Assembly (NCBI GenBank): GCA_947503305.1
Contig: CANNDF010000002.1
Span: forward strand, 558,001 to 622,000
Origin: an uncultured Dokdonia sp.
GTDB lineage: Bacteria; Bacteroidota; Bacteroidia; Flavobacteriales; Flavobacteriaceae
Length of the DNA stretch: 64,000 bases
Direction: 5' to 3'
The notes below the pieces were generated by a model. The model worked only from the letters and a program-made list of their open reading frames with translations, was not told the DNA's origin and made no database searches. Both the position numbers and the translations under genes were made by a program. Positions within the stretch are counted from its first letter, which is position 1, and the number at the start of each line of letters is the position of its first letter. Positions 46,841 through 55,913 of the stretch are shown here, piece after piece.

Positions 46841-46878
46841 AGGGAACATCTTATCTTTACAGCCTTAAATTTACGAGA

Positions 46879-47388
46879 ATGATATATCGTTTTAGAGTAA
46901 TTCTAGATACGGAAGAAGATGTTTTTAGAGATCTAGAGATTGATCAAACGGCAACTCTTGAAGATTTTCATAATGCTGTAAGTCAGTCTTTTGGTTTTGA
47001 TGGGTCAGAAATGGCTTCGTTTTATAGAAGTGATGATCAATGGAATCAAGGGCAAGAAATCTCTCTTTTTGATATGAGTGATGGTACCAGTGAAGTACGA
47101 TTAATGAGTGAGACACTGGTCGAAGACGTCGTAAGTGAAGCCGAAACTCGCTTACTATATGTATATGATTTCTTTAATATGTGGCGCTTTATGGTAGAAC
47201 TTGCAGAAATTGCTGAGCATGAAGAAGGGATGACATATCCTAATCTGATGTTTGTCCATGGCCAGATCCCAGAAGAAGCTCCAGAAATTTCTTTTGAAGC
47301 AGATGATGATAATTCAGATTCTGAATTTAATGATGATATCGATATAGATGATCTAGACAATCTTGATTTTGATCAAAATTGGAATTAA
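46879..47388 (+). CDS. pRiA4b ORF-3-like (IS1096 TnpR-annotated) family protein
   Basis: 169 residues. The fold begins IYRFRVILDTEEDVFRDLEI and continues with DQTATLEDFHNAVSQSFGFDGSEMASFY, typical of the plasmid pRiA4b ORF-3 family, with an acidic C-terminal tail (DDNSDSEFNDDIDIDDLDN). It is not evidence of a transposon here; the family is widespread on chromosomes. ATG at 46879 is chosen; the frame extends 14 codons upstream only to a TTG. A weak -7 element TATCTTTA lies at 46852-46859. Confidence 0.8.
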   Translation: MIYRFRVILDTEEDVFRDLEIDQTATLEDFHNAVSQSFGFDGSEMASFYRSDDQWNQGQEISLFDMSDGTSEVRLMSETLVEDVVSEAETRLLYVYDFFNMWRFMVELAEIAEHEEGMTYPNLMFVHGQIPEEAPEISFEADDDNSDSEFNDDIDIDDLDNLDFDQNWN

Positions 47389-47449
47389 TTGCTTTGATCT
47401 AGGACACTATTAAATTTTTACTAATAACTACCCAAAACATACGACTTTA

Positions 47450-48505
47450 ATGATCAATTTATATTCGGCTCAAATAGAGTCTCTTTCTATTCATAGAGTT
47501 GGTAATAAAAGTAAAGCAGAAGGCCTTTTTGTTTCTAATGATCCTTATCCATTAAGTGACGAGGTTACTCCATTGATTAAAGAGTTTTTTTTCAAACCTT
47601 TTAGAGAAAAAGAAGAAAATTATTATCGCTTTGATCACGAGACAGATTTAGAATTCCATACCTTATTTGGTATTGTCCAAAAGGTTTTTGAAAACCCTAG
47701 TGCTACGCATTTGCTTTCTGAAGAGATTGCAAAGCATTTATATGATCAAAGTGAGCACCCACATATAAAGGCAGGAGAAGTGTATATCGCACATTTGGAA
47801 AATGTGATGATTGATAATACAAAAACAGATGCTATAGGGATTTTTAAGAGCGAGTTAAAGCAGGATTTCTTACAATTTCGCGAAAGCGGAACAAATCTAG
47901 AGATGCTTTTGGAACAAGGAATTAACCTTAATAAACTTGATAAAGGGTGTCTTATATTTAATCACAAGCCCGAGGAAGGGTATAAGGTATTATCAATAGA
48001 TTCTAATAGGTATGATACAAAGTATTGGCTAGAGAATTTCTTAGGAGTTACTACTTTTGAAGATGAGAATTTTTACACAAAAAAATACTTAAAGTTCTGC
48101 CAGGATTTTGCCAAGGATGTTGTTCTGCCTGCAGAAGATAAAAAAGAAGAAGTACTATTTATGAATCGTGCTGTTAATCATTTTGCAAAGAATGATGCTT
48201 TCGAAGAAAGTGCATTTGTTAATGAAGTAATAGATAATCCTGATTTAATACCCGAGTTCAGACATTATAAGACAGAACAGTCTCCAAAATATAAAATAGA
48301 AGATCTTACAGAGTTTCCTATTAGTAATAAAGCGGTTTCTGCACAACGTAAAAAGATTAAAAATGTCATTAATCTAGATACAAATATTCAGATTAAGATG
48401 GATTTTATCAACCCTGAAAGCGCAGAAAAATTTGTTGAGAAAGGCTGGGATGAAGAAAAACAGATGTATTATTATCTGGTCTATTTTAATAAAGAGCAAA
48501 ATTAA
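47450..48505 (+). CDS. Nucleoid-associated protein (YejK/NdpA family)
   Basis: 351 residues. N-terminal SIESLSIHRVGNKSKAEGLFVS matches the 37-kDa nucleoid-associated (NdpA) family; the rest is mixed alpha/beta with EVYIAHLENVMIDNTKTDAIGIFKSELKQDFL. The proteins bind DNA or are found in phage-defence neighbourhoods, but the function is not settled. A near copy of the palindrome encodes QFRESG at about residue 142. Transcription ends at the hairpin at 48509-48528. Confidence 0.85.
   Translation: MINLYSAQIESLSIHRVGNKSKAEGLFVSNDPYPLSDEVTPLIKEFFFKPFREKEENYYRFDHETDLEFHTLFGIVQKVFENPSATHLLSEEIAKHLYDQSEHPHIKAGEVYIAHLENVMIDNTKTDAIGIFKSELKQDFLQFRESGTNLEMLLEQGINLNKLDKGCLIFNHKPEEGYKVLSIDSNRYDTKYWLENFLGVTTFEDENFYTKKYLKFCQDFAKDVVLPAEDKKEEVLFMNRAVNHFAKNDAFEESAFVNEVIDNPDLIPEFRHYKTEQSPKYKIEDLTEFPISNKAVSAQRKKIKNVINLDTNIQIKMDFINPESAEKFVEKGWDEEKQMYYYLVYFNKEQN
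47874..47887. repeat. Dispersed palindrome, near copy in NdpA-like gene
   Basis: 12 of 14 bases match with the core intact; read in the FRES frame. Confidence 0.6.
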
Positions 48506-48508
48506 TTT

Positions 48509-48534
48509 AATCCCGCTATTGCGGGATTTTTTGT
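48509..48534 (+). terminator. Rho-independent terminator after NdpA-like gene
   Basis: AATCCCGC pairs with GCGGGATT across a TATT loop, followed by a T-run. Confidence 0.85.
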
Positions 48535-48588
48535 AACAAAAAATAGGGTTATACGTCTAGTTAAGACAATCAATCAAAAACTTTTTTT

Positions 48589-49488
48589 TTGGAAACAATA
48601 CTCACGTTAAATAATCTTACCAAACATTATGGGGTTGTAAGAGCTGTAAATGATCTTTCATTTACTATAGAAAAGGGAAATGTATATGGAATATTAGGTC
48701 CTAATGGTAGTGGTAAATCTACAACCTTAGGAATGGTACTCAATGTTGTAAACGCCACGAGTGGAGGATATCATTGGTTTGATGGGTCAGACTCGACACA
48801 TAACGCATTAAAAAAAGTAGGAGCCATTATAGAGCGCCCTAATTTTTATCCATATATGACGGCGAGTCAAAATTTAGAACTGGTCTGTAAAATTAAAGGA
48901 GTTACTGCAGATAAGATAGAAGAAAAACTTGAAGTTGTAGGACTCTTGGATAGAAAGGATAGTAAATTCAGGACGTATTCTTTAGGGATGAAACAACGCC
49001 TTGCGATAGCTTCTGCATTGCTCAATGATCCTCAGATATTAATTTTAGACGAACCTACCAACGGGCTTGATCCTCAGGGGATTCACCAGATTCGTGAGAT
49101 TATTAAGAAAATTGCATCTACCGGTACTACAATATTACTCGCATCACACCTACTTGATGAAGTAGAAAAAGTATGTAGTCATGTTGTGATTTTACGGAAG
49201 GGTGTAAAACTATATTCAGGAAGGGTAGATGCTATGAATGCGAGTCATGGTTTCTTTGAAGTAAAAAGTGAGAACAATGATCAGTTACTCGCATTTTTAA
49301 AAAATCAGTCTCATTTTGGAGAAGTAAAAATAGAAGGAGAACTTATTACTGGCTTTTTGAAGAGTCCATTGAGTGCAAAAGAACTCAATACACACCTTCA
49401 TTCAGAAGGTATTGTACTTACACATCTTGTAAAACGTAAGGAAAGCCTCGAAGAACAATTTTTACAACTTACTAATAATCTAAACTAA
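48589..49488 (+). CDS. ABC transporter ATP-binding protein, TTG start
   Basis: 299 residues. Walker A GPNGSGKST (about 38-46), signature YSLGMKQR, Walker B LILDEPTNGLDP, and a switch His in LLASHLLDE. The C-terminal domain resembles the BcrA/CcmA-type exporters. TTG at 48589 is the only initiator between an upstream stop (48562) and the Walker motif; it follows a T tract. It is six bases before a permease gene, which completes an ABC-2 exporter. The exported substrate is unknown. Confidence 0.9.
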   Translation: METILTLNNLTKHYGVVRAVNDLSFTIEKGNVYGILGPNGSGKSTTLGMVLNVVNATSGGYHWFDGSDSTHNALKKVGAIIERPNFYPYMTASQNLELVCKIKGVTADKIEEKLEVVGLLDRKDSKFRTYSLGMKQRLAIASALLNDPQILILDEPTNGLDPQGIHQIREIIKKIASTGTTILLASHLLDEVEKVCSHVVILRKGVKLYSGRVDAMNASHGFFEVKSENNDQLLAFLKNQSHFGEVKIEGELITGFLKSPLSAKELNTHLHSEGIVLTHLVKRKESLEEQFLQLTNNLN

Positions 49489-49494
49489 GCCAAA

Positions 49495-50331
49495 ATGTTA
49501 CGACTACTTCATATAGAATTTCAAAAATTAAGGTATAGTAAATCGGCAAAGGTATTGACCATCGCTTATTTTATTATTCTATTGTTTATTGCACTTATTG
49601 TCTCTATAGAATTTAATATAGGAGATATCAAAGTGCGTATTGCAGATCAAGGGATATTTAATTTTCCTTTTATATGGCATTTTAATACATATATGGCAGC
49701 CACGCTGAAATTCTTTTTGGCAGTCGTTATTGTGTCTATGATGGCAAATGAGTACAGTAACCGTACACTAAAACAGAATTTAATAGATGGCTTGAGTAAA
49801 GGAGAATTTGTACTTAGTAAGTTCTTGACAGTTGCAGTATTTGCTTTAGTATCTACTATTTTTGTATTTGTGATGACTCTTATTCTAGGGTATTCATTTT
49901 CAGATTTTAATGAGTTTAGTATTGTCATTCAAGACACAGAATTTATTATAGCATACTTTCTTAAATTAACGGCTTTCTTTTCTTTTTGTCTATTCTTAGG
50001 AGTTCTTGTAAAACGATCTGCCTTTGCTCTAGGATTCCTGTTTATATGGTGGATTATAGAAAATATTGTTTTTGCATTACTTAAATGGGAGCTTTTTAAA
50101 GGAACTAATGTAGCAGATAATGTTACCCAGTTCTTTCCGCTGTGGTCTATGAGTAATTTGATTGACAGACCTTTTGAACGTCTTAATTTTGTACAAAGTG
50201 CCGCAAGCCAACTTAATGCCGATATTGGTATTGATTATGCAGTGCATTGGTACGAAGTGCTTATTGTTTCTGCTTGGATTTTCTTATTTGTTTATGGATC
50301 GTATGCCCTTTTAAAGAAAAGAGATTTATAA
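49495..50331 (+). CDS. ABC-2 type transporter permease
   Basis: 278 residues with six membrane segments and the pattern MMANEYSNRTLKQNLIDGLSKGEF near residues 82-105, typical of the ABC-2 exporters that pair with BcrA-type ATPases. It is the second gene of the operon. The substrate cannot be told from the sequence. Confidence 0.88.
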   Translation: MLRLLHIEFQKLRYSKSAKVLTIAYFIILLFIALIVSIEFNIGDIKVRIADQGIFNFPFIWHFNTYMAATLKFFLAVVIVSMMANEYSNRTLKQNLIDGLSKGEFVLSKFLTVAVFALVSTIFVFVMTLILGYSFSDFNEFSIVIQDTEFIIAYFLKLTAFFSFCLFLGVLVKRSAFALGFLFIWWIIENIVFALLKWELFKGTNVADNVTQFFPLWSMSNLIDRPFERLNFVQSAASQLNADIGIDYAVHWYEVLIVSAWIFLFVYGSYALLKKRDL

Positions 50332-50352
50332 CGTTTTATAGGGTATAGGTAC

Positions 50353-50366
50353 GCTTTCGCGAAAGC
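50353..50366. repeat. Dispersed palindrome, exact copy between ABC permease and T9SS gene
   Basis: Exact 14-mer, 21 bases after the permease stop. A further hairpin AGCCTTA-CATTTA-TAAGGCT lies at 50401-50420, just before the next ATG. Confidence 0.85.
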
Positions 50367-50430
50367 ATAAAACACATCGATACCTTTTCTCTCAAAAAGA
50401 AGCCTTACATTTATAAGGCTATAAGAGAGA

Positions 50431-53394
50431 ATGTATAAAAACTACACCATATTATTTTTTCTATTGATGACTTCTTATGGAGTTATGGGACAACAAATCG
50501 AACAGTTTGAAATTTTTGCTGGACGGTTTGATTATGTAGCTATAGGAAACACCCTTAATTTAACTGAAAATAATGATGGGGGTACATGTGATATACTTAC
50601 AGAAAGTAGCGCCGTATTATCGTTAGAAAGCGATCAAACGATAGTAGCAGCATACTTATACTGGGCAGGTTCTGGAGAAGGAGATTTTGATGTAACTCTC
50701 AATGATATTCCTATCACTGCCGAACGTACTTTTACGGATCAAATAGACGAGGCTCGTGTTTTCTTTGCCGGATTTGCAAATGTCACGGCTATCGTTGAAG
50801 AAACAGGGTCAGATATATATACACTTGCAGAGCTTGATCTTACAGAAGTGATAGCTACATTCTGCCCCAGTGGAACAAACTTTGGAGGATGGGCGATTAC
50901 AGTAATTTTTGAAGATCCAGATTTACCTTTAAATCAGATTAATATTTTTGATGGATTAGAAAATGTATCTCAATTTAACAATGAGCTTACTATAGAACTG
51001 GAGAACCTTAATGTACTGGATAACGAGAATGCAAGAATTGGCTTTATTGCTTGGGAAGGAGATGCAGGACTTGCACTTAATGAAACACTCTCTATTAATG
51101 GAAATATTTTAAGTAACCCTCCTCTAAATCCAATAGATAATCAGTTTAATGGGACCAATAGTTTTTTAGGCGAAGATGGATTATTCAATATGGATATTGA
51201 CGTTTATGATATAGAAGACAACATAAATATTGGAGATACGTCTGCTACAATTATGTTAACTTCTGGGCAGGATTTTGTAATGATCAACAATATCATTACT
51301 GTTTTAAATAGTCAACTTCCAGATGGTCTTATTGAGATTGATGACGTCAGTGTAAATTGTAGTAGCAGGGATATTGATATTTTATATACTGTAAGTAATA
51401 TTGGAACAGATCCTCTTCCTGCTGGCACAAGCATAGCTTTTTATGTAGATGGAGTATTTGTAGGAACCACAACACTTCCTACAGATGTTCTTCCCAATGA
51501 GACTGTATCTAGTACTGCCATGGTTTCTATCCCTATAGGCGTTCCAGATATTTTTGAGATTATAGCCGTTGTAGATGATGATGGTTCTGGTACAGGAATC
51601 GTTGTAGAAACAGATGAAGATAATAATGAATCCTTGCCATTTACAGTTAATCTCACATTAATAGATATTACAACACCTCTAGATGATTTTACTGTATGTG
51701 ATGATGTGTCTAATGATGGCGTAGCTTTTTTTGATCTTACTATTAATGGAGATCTGGCTATTGGAGGACAATCTGGTATTTCTGTAAGTTACCATCTTTC
51801 TTCTGATGATGCAATGACAGGGAATAATCCTATTTCAACTCCAGAAGCATATCAAAATACATCAAACCCTCAACAAATATTTGTGAGGTTTACACTAGAT
51901 ATTGACCCTCTTTGTATGCGTATAGAAACATTTTTTATAGCTGTAGAAGAACAACCTATAATTCCAATGCTTGATGACTTAATAGCATGTGATGATGAAT
52001 CTAATGATGGGGTAGTTATTTTTGATCTGACTGTCCAGAATAATAGCATCGAAGCGGGGCAAGACGCAGTAGAAATTCTCTTTTTTACATCTCTTGAAGA
52101 TGCTCAAATGAGCACAAATCCTATATCAAACCCTACTACATATTCAAATACATCAAACCCTCAAACCCTATTTGTACGACTTACAAATGTGAATTTTACA
52201 GATTGTTTTGATACCTCAAGTTTTGAAATTATTGTAGAAGATGTTCCTGTAGTAGCAGCTCCACTAGAAGATTTCATACGATGCGATGATCCTTCTAATA
52301 ATGGAGTCGATATTTTTGATATAACAATTAATGAAGTCTTAGCAATAGGGAATCAATCTCAAATAGGCCTTACTTTTCATACCAGTGAGACAGAGGCTAT
52401 TGCTGGGATAAACCCTATTTCAGATCCTGAGAATTTTGAAAATACCACAAACCCACAAACCATCTACATTCGCATGGTTCAAGATGGAGACATAAACTGT
52501 TTTACAATAGATTCTTTTACGCTGGAATTATTTGACCAACCTACAATCCCTACCTTAGATCCTATTGAAGAATGTGATGATAGTAGTAATGATGGGTTTT
52601 TGATTTTTGATCTTACGCAACAAGAAACACTAATCCTTGCTGAGCAGACAGATGTAATAATTACCTATCATATAAGTTCTGGAGATGCATTAAATGGAAT
52701 AAATGCTATTGAAAACCCAGAAAATTATGAAAATACCCAAGTAACTGAGACCATCTATGTACGTTTAGAAAATATTCTAAATACAGACTGTTTTGATATA
52801 GGAACTTTTGAAATTACAGTGCTTTCTATAGATACTCCACAAATATTACCAGAATTACTTCAATGTAATGAGGGCTTTGACATGTCTGTCTTTGATTTAA
52901 GTCTGGCAGGTGAGAATATAGATCTTATTACCGGAGAAGAGATTACAGGGTATTATCTTAATCCCATAGATGCCTTTAATGAAGTAAATGCTATTGAAGA
53001 TCCTTTTAATTATACAAATAGCACAAACCCTCAGACTATCTATATACGAACAGATATATTAAAAGATGACTTGTGTTATAATCTAGCTAGTTTTGAATTG
53101 CGTATTGAGAATTGTCCTCCCTTTGTTCCAGAAGGGTTTTCTCCTAATAATGATGGTTTTAATGATACGTTTGAGATCACTGGGATAAAAAATATCTTTA
53201 ACTATGAACTCACGATCTATTCAAGATTAGGTAATTTGATTTATAGAGGAGATACGACAGTTCCATTTTGGAATGGCATCCCTAATGAAGGTATAGGAGG
53301 AAGTCTTGCTCCTACTGGAGTATACTATTGGGTTCTTAGACTACGGGATGATAATTTTGATGATATGGCGGGCTGGGTTTATTTAAACCGATAA
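50431..53394 (+). CDS. T9SS type B sorting domain protein with five repeats
   Basis: 987 residues. After the signal peptide an N-terminal beta domain (about 20-290) precedes a CARDB-like region (about 295-410), and then five ~97-residue repeats (about 415-900; 51670-53120) that each open with a D/E-rich xxCDDxSNDG motif and contain NPQTIYVR-like strands. The C-terminal 85 residues (FSPNNDGFNDTFEITGI...GVYYWVLRL) are the type B/gliding-motility C-terminal domain that routes proteins through type IX secretion. So the product is secreted and likely attached to the surface. The ligand is unknown. Confidence 0.92.
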   Translation: MYKNYTILFFLLMTSYGVMGQQIEQFEIFAGRFDYVAIGNTLNLTENNDGGTCDILTESSAVLSLESDQTIVAAYLYWAGSGEGDFDVTLNDIPITAERTFTDQIDEARVFFAGFANVTAIVEETGSDIYTLAELDLTEVIATFCPSGTNFGGWAITVIFEDPDLPLNQINIFDGLENVSQFNNELTIELENLNVLDNENARIGFIAWEGDAGLALNETLSINGNILSNPPLNPIDNQFNGTNSFLGEDGLFNMDIDVYDIEDNINIGDTSATIMLTSGQDFVMINNIITVLNSQLPDGLIEIDDVSVNCSSRDIDILYTVSNIGTDPLPAGTSIAFYVDGVFVGTTTLPTDVLPNETVSSTAMVSIPIGVPDIFEIIAVVDDDGSGTGIVVETDEDNNESLPFTVNLTLIDITTPLDDFTVCDDVSNDGVAFFDLTINGDLAIGGQSGISVSYHLSSDDAMTGNNPISTPEAYQNTSNPQQIFVRFTLDIDPLCMRIETFFIAVEEQPIIPMLDDLIACDDESNDGVVIFDLTVQNNSIEAGQDAVEILFFTSLEDAQMSTNPISNPTTYSNTSNPQTLFVRLTNVNFTDCFDTSSFEIIVEDVPVVAAPLEDFIRCDDPSNNGVDIFDITINEVLAIGNQSQIGLTFHTSETEAIAGINPISDPENFENTTNPQTIYIRMVQDGDINCFTIDSFTLELFDQPTIPTLDPIEECDDSSNDGFLIFDLTQQETLILAEQTDVIITYHISSGDALNGINAIENPENYENTQVTETIYVRLENILNTDCFDIGTFEITVLSIDTPQILPELLQCNEGFDMSVFDLSLAGENIDLITGEEITGYYLNPIDAFNEVNAIEDPFNYTNSTNPQTIYIRTDILKDDLCYNLASFELRIENCPPFVPEGFSPNNDGFNDTFEITGIKNIFNYELTIYSRLGNLIYRGDTTVPFWNGIPNEGIGGSLAPTGVYYWVLRLRDDNFDDMAGWVYLNR

Positions 53395-53454
53395 CTATCA
53401 ATTTCTTACAAGAGTTTTGTTAAAATTGTTTAGATTTGCCCACTATATTATGCT

Positions 53455-54813
53455 ATGACATTTAGGGATCTAAATCTTACAAATTTTTTATGGAACGCTC
53501 TAGACGATTTAGGCTTTACTGAGCCTACATCTATACAAGAGCTTGCATTTTCTCCAATAATGTCTGGTAAAGATACCGTAGGGATTGCACAAACGGGTAC
53601 AGGAAAGACTTATGCTTATATGCTTCCTATTTTACGAAGTTTATCCTATTCACGTCAGGAGAATCCTAGAGTTTTGATTTTAGTTCCTACAAGAGAACTT
53701 GTTGTTCAAGTAGTAGATGAGATTGAAAAACTATGTGGGTATCTTGATATGCGTATTGCTGGAGTCTATGGAGGAGCAAATATTAATACACAAAAAAAAC
53801 TAATAGCTCAAGGGCAAGATATTATAGTTGCTACACCAGGAAGATTATATGATCTGGCAGTAAGCCGTGTATTACAGTTAAAATCTATTCAGAAGCTAGT
53901 GATTGATGAAGTAGATGTGATGTTAGATTTAGGGTTTAGACCCCAGCTTATGAATATATTTGATATTCTTCCTCCGCGTAGACAGAATATCATGTTTTCT
54001 GCAACGATGACAGATGATGTTAATGAGCTCATCGTAGATTTCTTTCAAAACCCATCTCGTATTTCTGTTGCTCGCAGTGGTACTCCACTTAATACAATTA
54101 CGCAAGTAGGGTATAAGATTCCTAATTTTTATACGAAGGTTAATTTTTTACTAGACGAACTTGCCTCTGCTAAAAAATATCCTAAGGTTCTATTATTTAC
54201 ACGGGATAAACGGATGGCAGATCGGTTGTTTAAAAAATTAGACGAAGCTTTTCCTAGTCAATGTGAAGTAATCCATTCTAATAAAACACAAAATTATAGA
54301 TTAAATAGTATCAAAGACTTCTCAGAAGGTGTTGTTCGGATTATGGTAGCTACCGATGTTATGGCAAGAGGTTTGGATATAGATGATATTTCTCATGTTA
54401 TTAACGTAGATACCCCTAATTATCCAGAAAACTATTTACATCGTATAGGACGTACTGGGCGGGCACAACGTCAAGGAACTGCATGGGTACTTACAACCCC
54501 AAAAGAAGAAAAAGCATTAGAAGCGATAGAGGATCTTATGAAATATAAGATCCCACAAGTTGTTTTACCAGATACAATAGAAATCTCTCAAGAACTTGCA
54601 CCAGAAGAACGGCCAGAAGCAAAGGAAATCTATAATCCTAATAGAAGGAATATAGAAGATGAAAATGCACCAGGACCCGCTTTTCATGAAAAGAAAGAAA
54701 AAAATAAAAAAGTGAATTTGGGTGGTTCATATAAGCGTACTATAAAACAGAAGTACAAAAAACCTAAAACACGAGGGGATAAAACCTACAATAAAAAGTA
54801 CAAGAAGAAATGA
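53455..54813 (+). CDS. DEAD/DEAH-box RNA helicase with DEVD motif
   Basis: 452 residues. Motif [10 protein letters not shown] (about 46-54), motif II DEVD instead of DEAD (about 154-157), SAT, and HRIGRTGRA at the end of the helicase core; the Lys-rich C-terminal tail is basic as in RhlE-type helicases. It unwinds RNA in ribosome assembly or decay. The last bases overlap the start of the metallo-beta-lactamase gene (ATGA). Confidence 0.92.
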   Translation: MTFRDLNLTNFLWNALDDLGFTEPTSIQELAFSPIMSGKDTVGIAQTGTGKTYAYMLPILRSLSYSRQENPRVLILVPTRELVVQVVDEIEKLCGYLDMRIAGVYGGANINTQKKLIAQGQDIIVATPGRLYDLAVSRVLQLKSIQKLVIDEVDVMLDLGFRPQLMNIFDILPPRRQNIMFSATMTDDVNELIVDFFQNPSRISVARSGTPLNTITQVGYKIPNFYTKVNFLLDELASAKKYPKVLLFTRDKRMADRLFKKLDEAFPSQCEVIHSNKTQNYRLNSIKDFSEGVVRIMVATDVMARGLDIDDISHVINVDTPNYPENYLHRIGRTGRAQRQGTAWVLTTPKEEKALEAIEDLMKYKIPQVVLPDTIEISQELAPEERPEAKEIYNPNRRNIEDENAPGPAFHEKKEKNKKVNLGGSYKRTIKQKYKKPKTRGDKTYNKKYKKK

Positions 54814-55586
54814 TTTCAATGTATACGTTAAGATATATCATCGTAGGTGTCGTTTTTTGCACACTTTCCTCCTGTATAGATTCTCATAAGTATGACCCCA
54901 AACCTTATTTACGACCTCTTGAGATTGTAAAATTATCAACCAATAATTACTTGCATATATCGTATAAGAAACTTGAAAATGGGAACTATTTTCCTTGCAA
55001 TGGTTTTATTTATATGAAAGGAAAAGAAGCTATTGTTTTTGATACACCTTTTAACGATTCTATTTCTTCTCAACTTATAACCTTTATTCAAGAAGATCTC
55101 GATGCTACTATAAAAGGAGTAGTTTTAAATCATGCTCATGAAGATGCTGCGGGTGGGGTTAACGCTTTCGCGAAAGCGAATATCCCTTCATATGCCTCTT
55201 CTTTGACAGCAGAGATCCTTGCAAAAGATTCTATCTATATCACACACCCATTTGAGGAAAAACAAGAATTATTTATTGGAGGCACTACTATTGAAAACCG
55301 TTATTTTGGCCCGGCACATACGAACGATAATATAGTTTCCTATATAAAAGATGAAGATGTGTTATTTGGGGGATGTATGATAAAACCATTGGATGCTAAT
55401 CACGGAAATATAAAGGATGCAGATATAGCAGCATGGCCTTCTACAGTAACTGCTATAAAAGAGGCATATCCAGATGTAAAACTTGTTATTCCTGGTCATG
55501 GAGGGAGAGGGGATAGTTCATTACTAGATTATACAATAGACATGTATACACCATCTGTGGAGCAAGTCATATATAGTTTAGAATAA
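54810..55586 (+). CDS. Subclass B1 metallo-beta-lactamase, lipoprotein
   Basis: 258 residues with lipobox LSSC (Cys22). All zinc ligands of subclass B1 are there: His108-x-His110-x-Asp112 in NHAHEDA, His170 in GPAHTND, Cys189 in FGGCMIK, His230 in IPGHGG; Lys192 and Asn200 match the substrate-binding residues of the family. It should hydrolyse beta-lactams with two zinc ions at the periplasmic face. Start overlaps the helicase stop by four bases. An exact palindrome copy encodes NAFAKAN just after the zinc motif without changing the length of that loop relative to known B1 enzymes. Confidence 0.9.
   Translation: MISMYTLRYIIVGVVFCTLSSCIDSHKYDPKPYLRPLEIVKLSTNNYLHISYKKLENGNYFPCNGFIYMKGKEAIVFDTPFNDSISSQLITFIQEDLDATIKGVVLNHAHEDAAGGVNAFAKANIPSYASSLTAEILAKDSIYITHPFEEKQELFIGGTTIENRYFGPAHTNDNIVSYIKDEDVLFGGCMIKPLDANHGNIKDADIAAWPSTVTAIKEAYPDVKLVIPGHGGRGDSSLLDYTIDMYTPSVEQVIYSLE
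55163..55178. repeat. Dispersed palindrome, exact 16-bp copy in metallo-beta-lactamase gene
   Basis: CGCTTTCGCGAAAGCG in the AFAKA frame. Confidence 0.88.
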
Positions 55587-55658
55587 TTCCAAAAACCTTT
55601 CTTAGTATCTTAGTTGTGAGATGGATTATAAGTATCTCATAAACCTACTATTATTGAT

Positions 55659-55901
55659 ATGGAAAATAACAAAAAAAGAGGGGGTGATGCACCTATAGGG
55701 TGTGATCTAGTTGCTGGAAAAAAATATTCATGGTGTACGTGTGGTCATAGTGAGGGACAACCCTTTTGTGATGGAAGCCATAATGCTGCAGAAAGTACGC
55801 CTAATCTGCGTTTTGAAGCTCAAGAAACAGGAACAGCATACCTTTGTACCTGTAAAGAAACAAAAAACCCTCCTTATTGTGATGGGTCTCATGCTAGTTA
55901 A
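55659..55901 (+). CDS. Dual CDGSH iron-sulfur domain protein
   Basis: 80 residues with two CDGSH motifs: Cys26, Cys28, Cys37 and His41; Cys63, Cys65, Cys74 and His78. Each binds a 2Fe-2S cluster (mitoNEET-like). The protein probably acts in electron or cluster transfer. No other iron-sulfur gene is adjacent. It ends 12 bp before the convergent tRNA nucleotidyltransferase stop. Confidence 0.93.
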   Translation: MENNKKRGGDAPIGCDLVAGKKYSWCTCGHSEGQPFCDGSHNAAESTPNLRFEAQETGTAYLCTCKETKNPPYCDGSHAS

Positions 55902-55913
55902 AAAGTCTGTAAT

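Noticed and set aside
46879-47388. Transposon or IS element from the TnpR-like annotation
   Set aside because: The family name is historical. There are no terminal repeats and no transposase next to it.
48198-48212. GCTTTCGAAGAAAG as another palindrome copy
   Set aside because: The core TTTCGCGAAA is broken, and it matches only by the flanking TTTCG and GAAAG; treated as chance.
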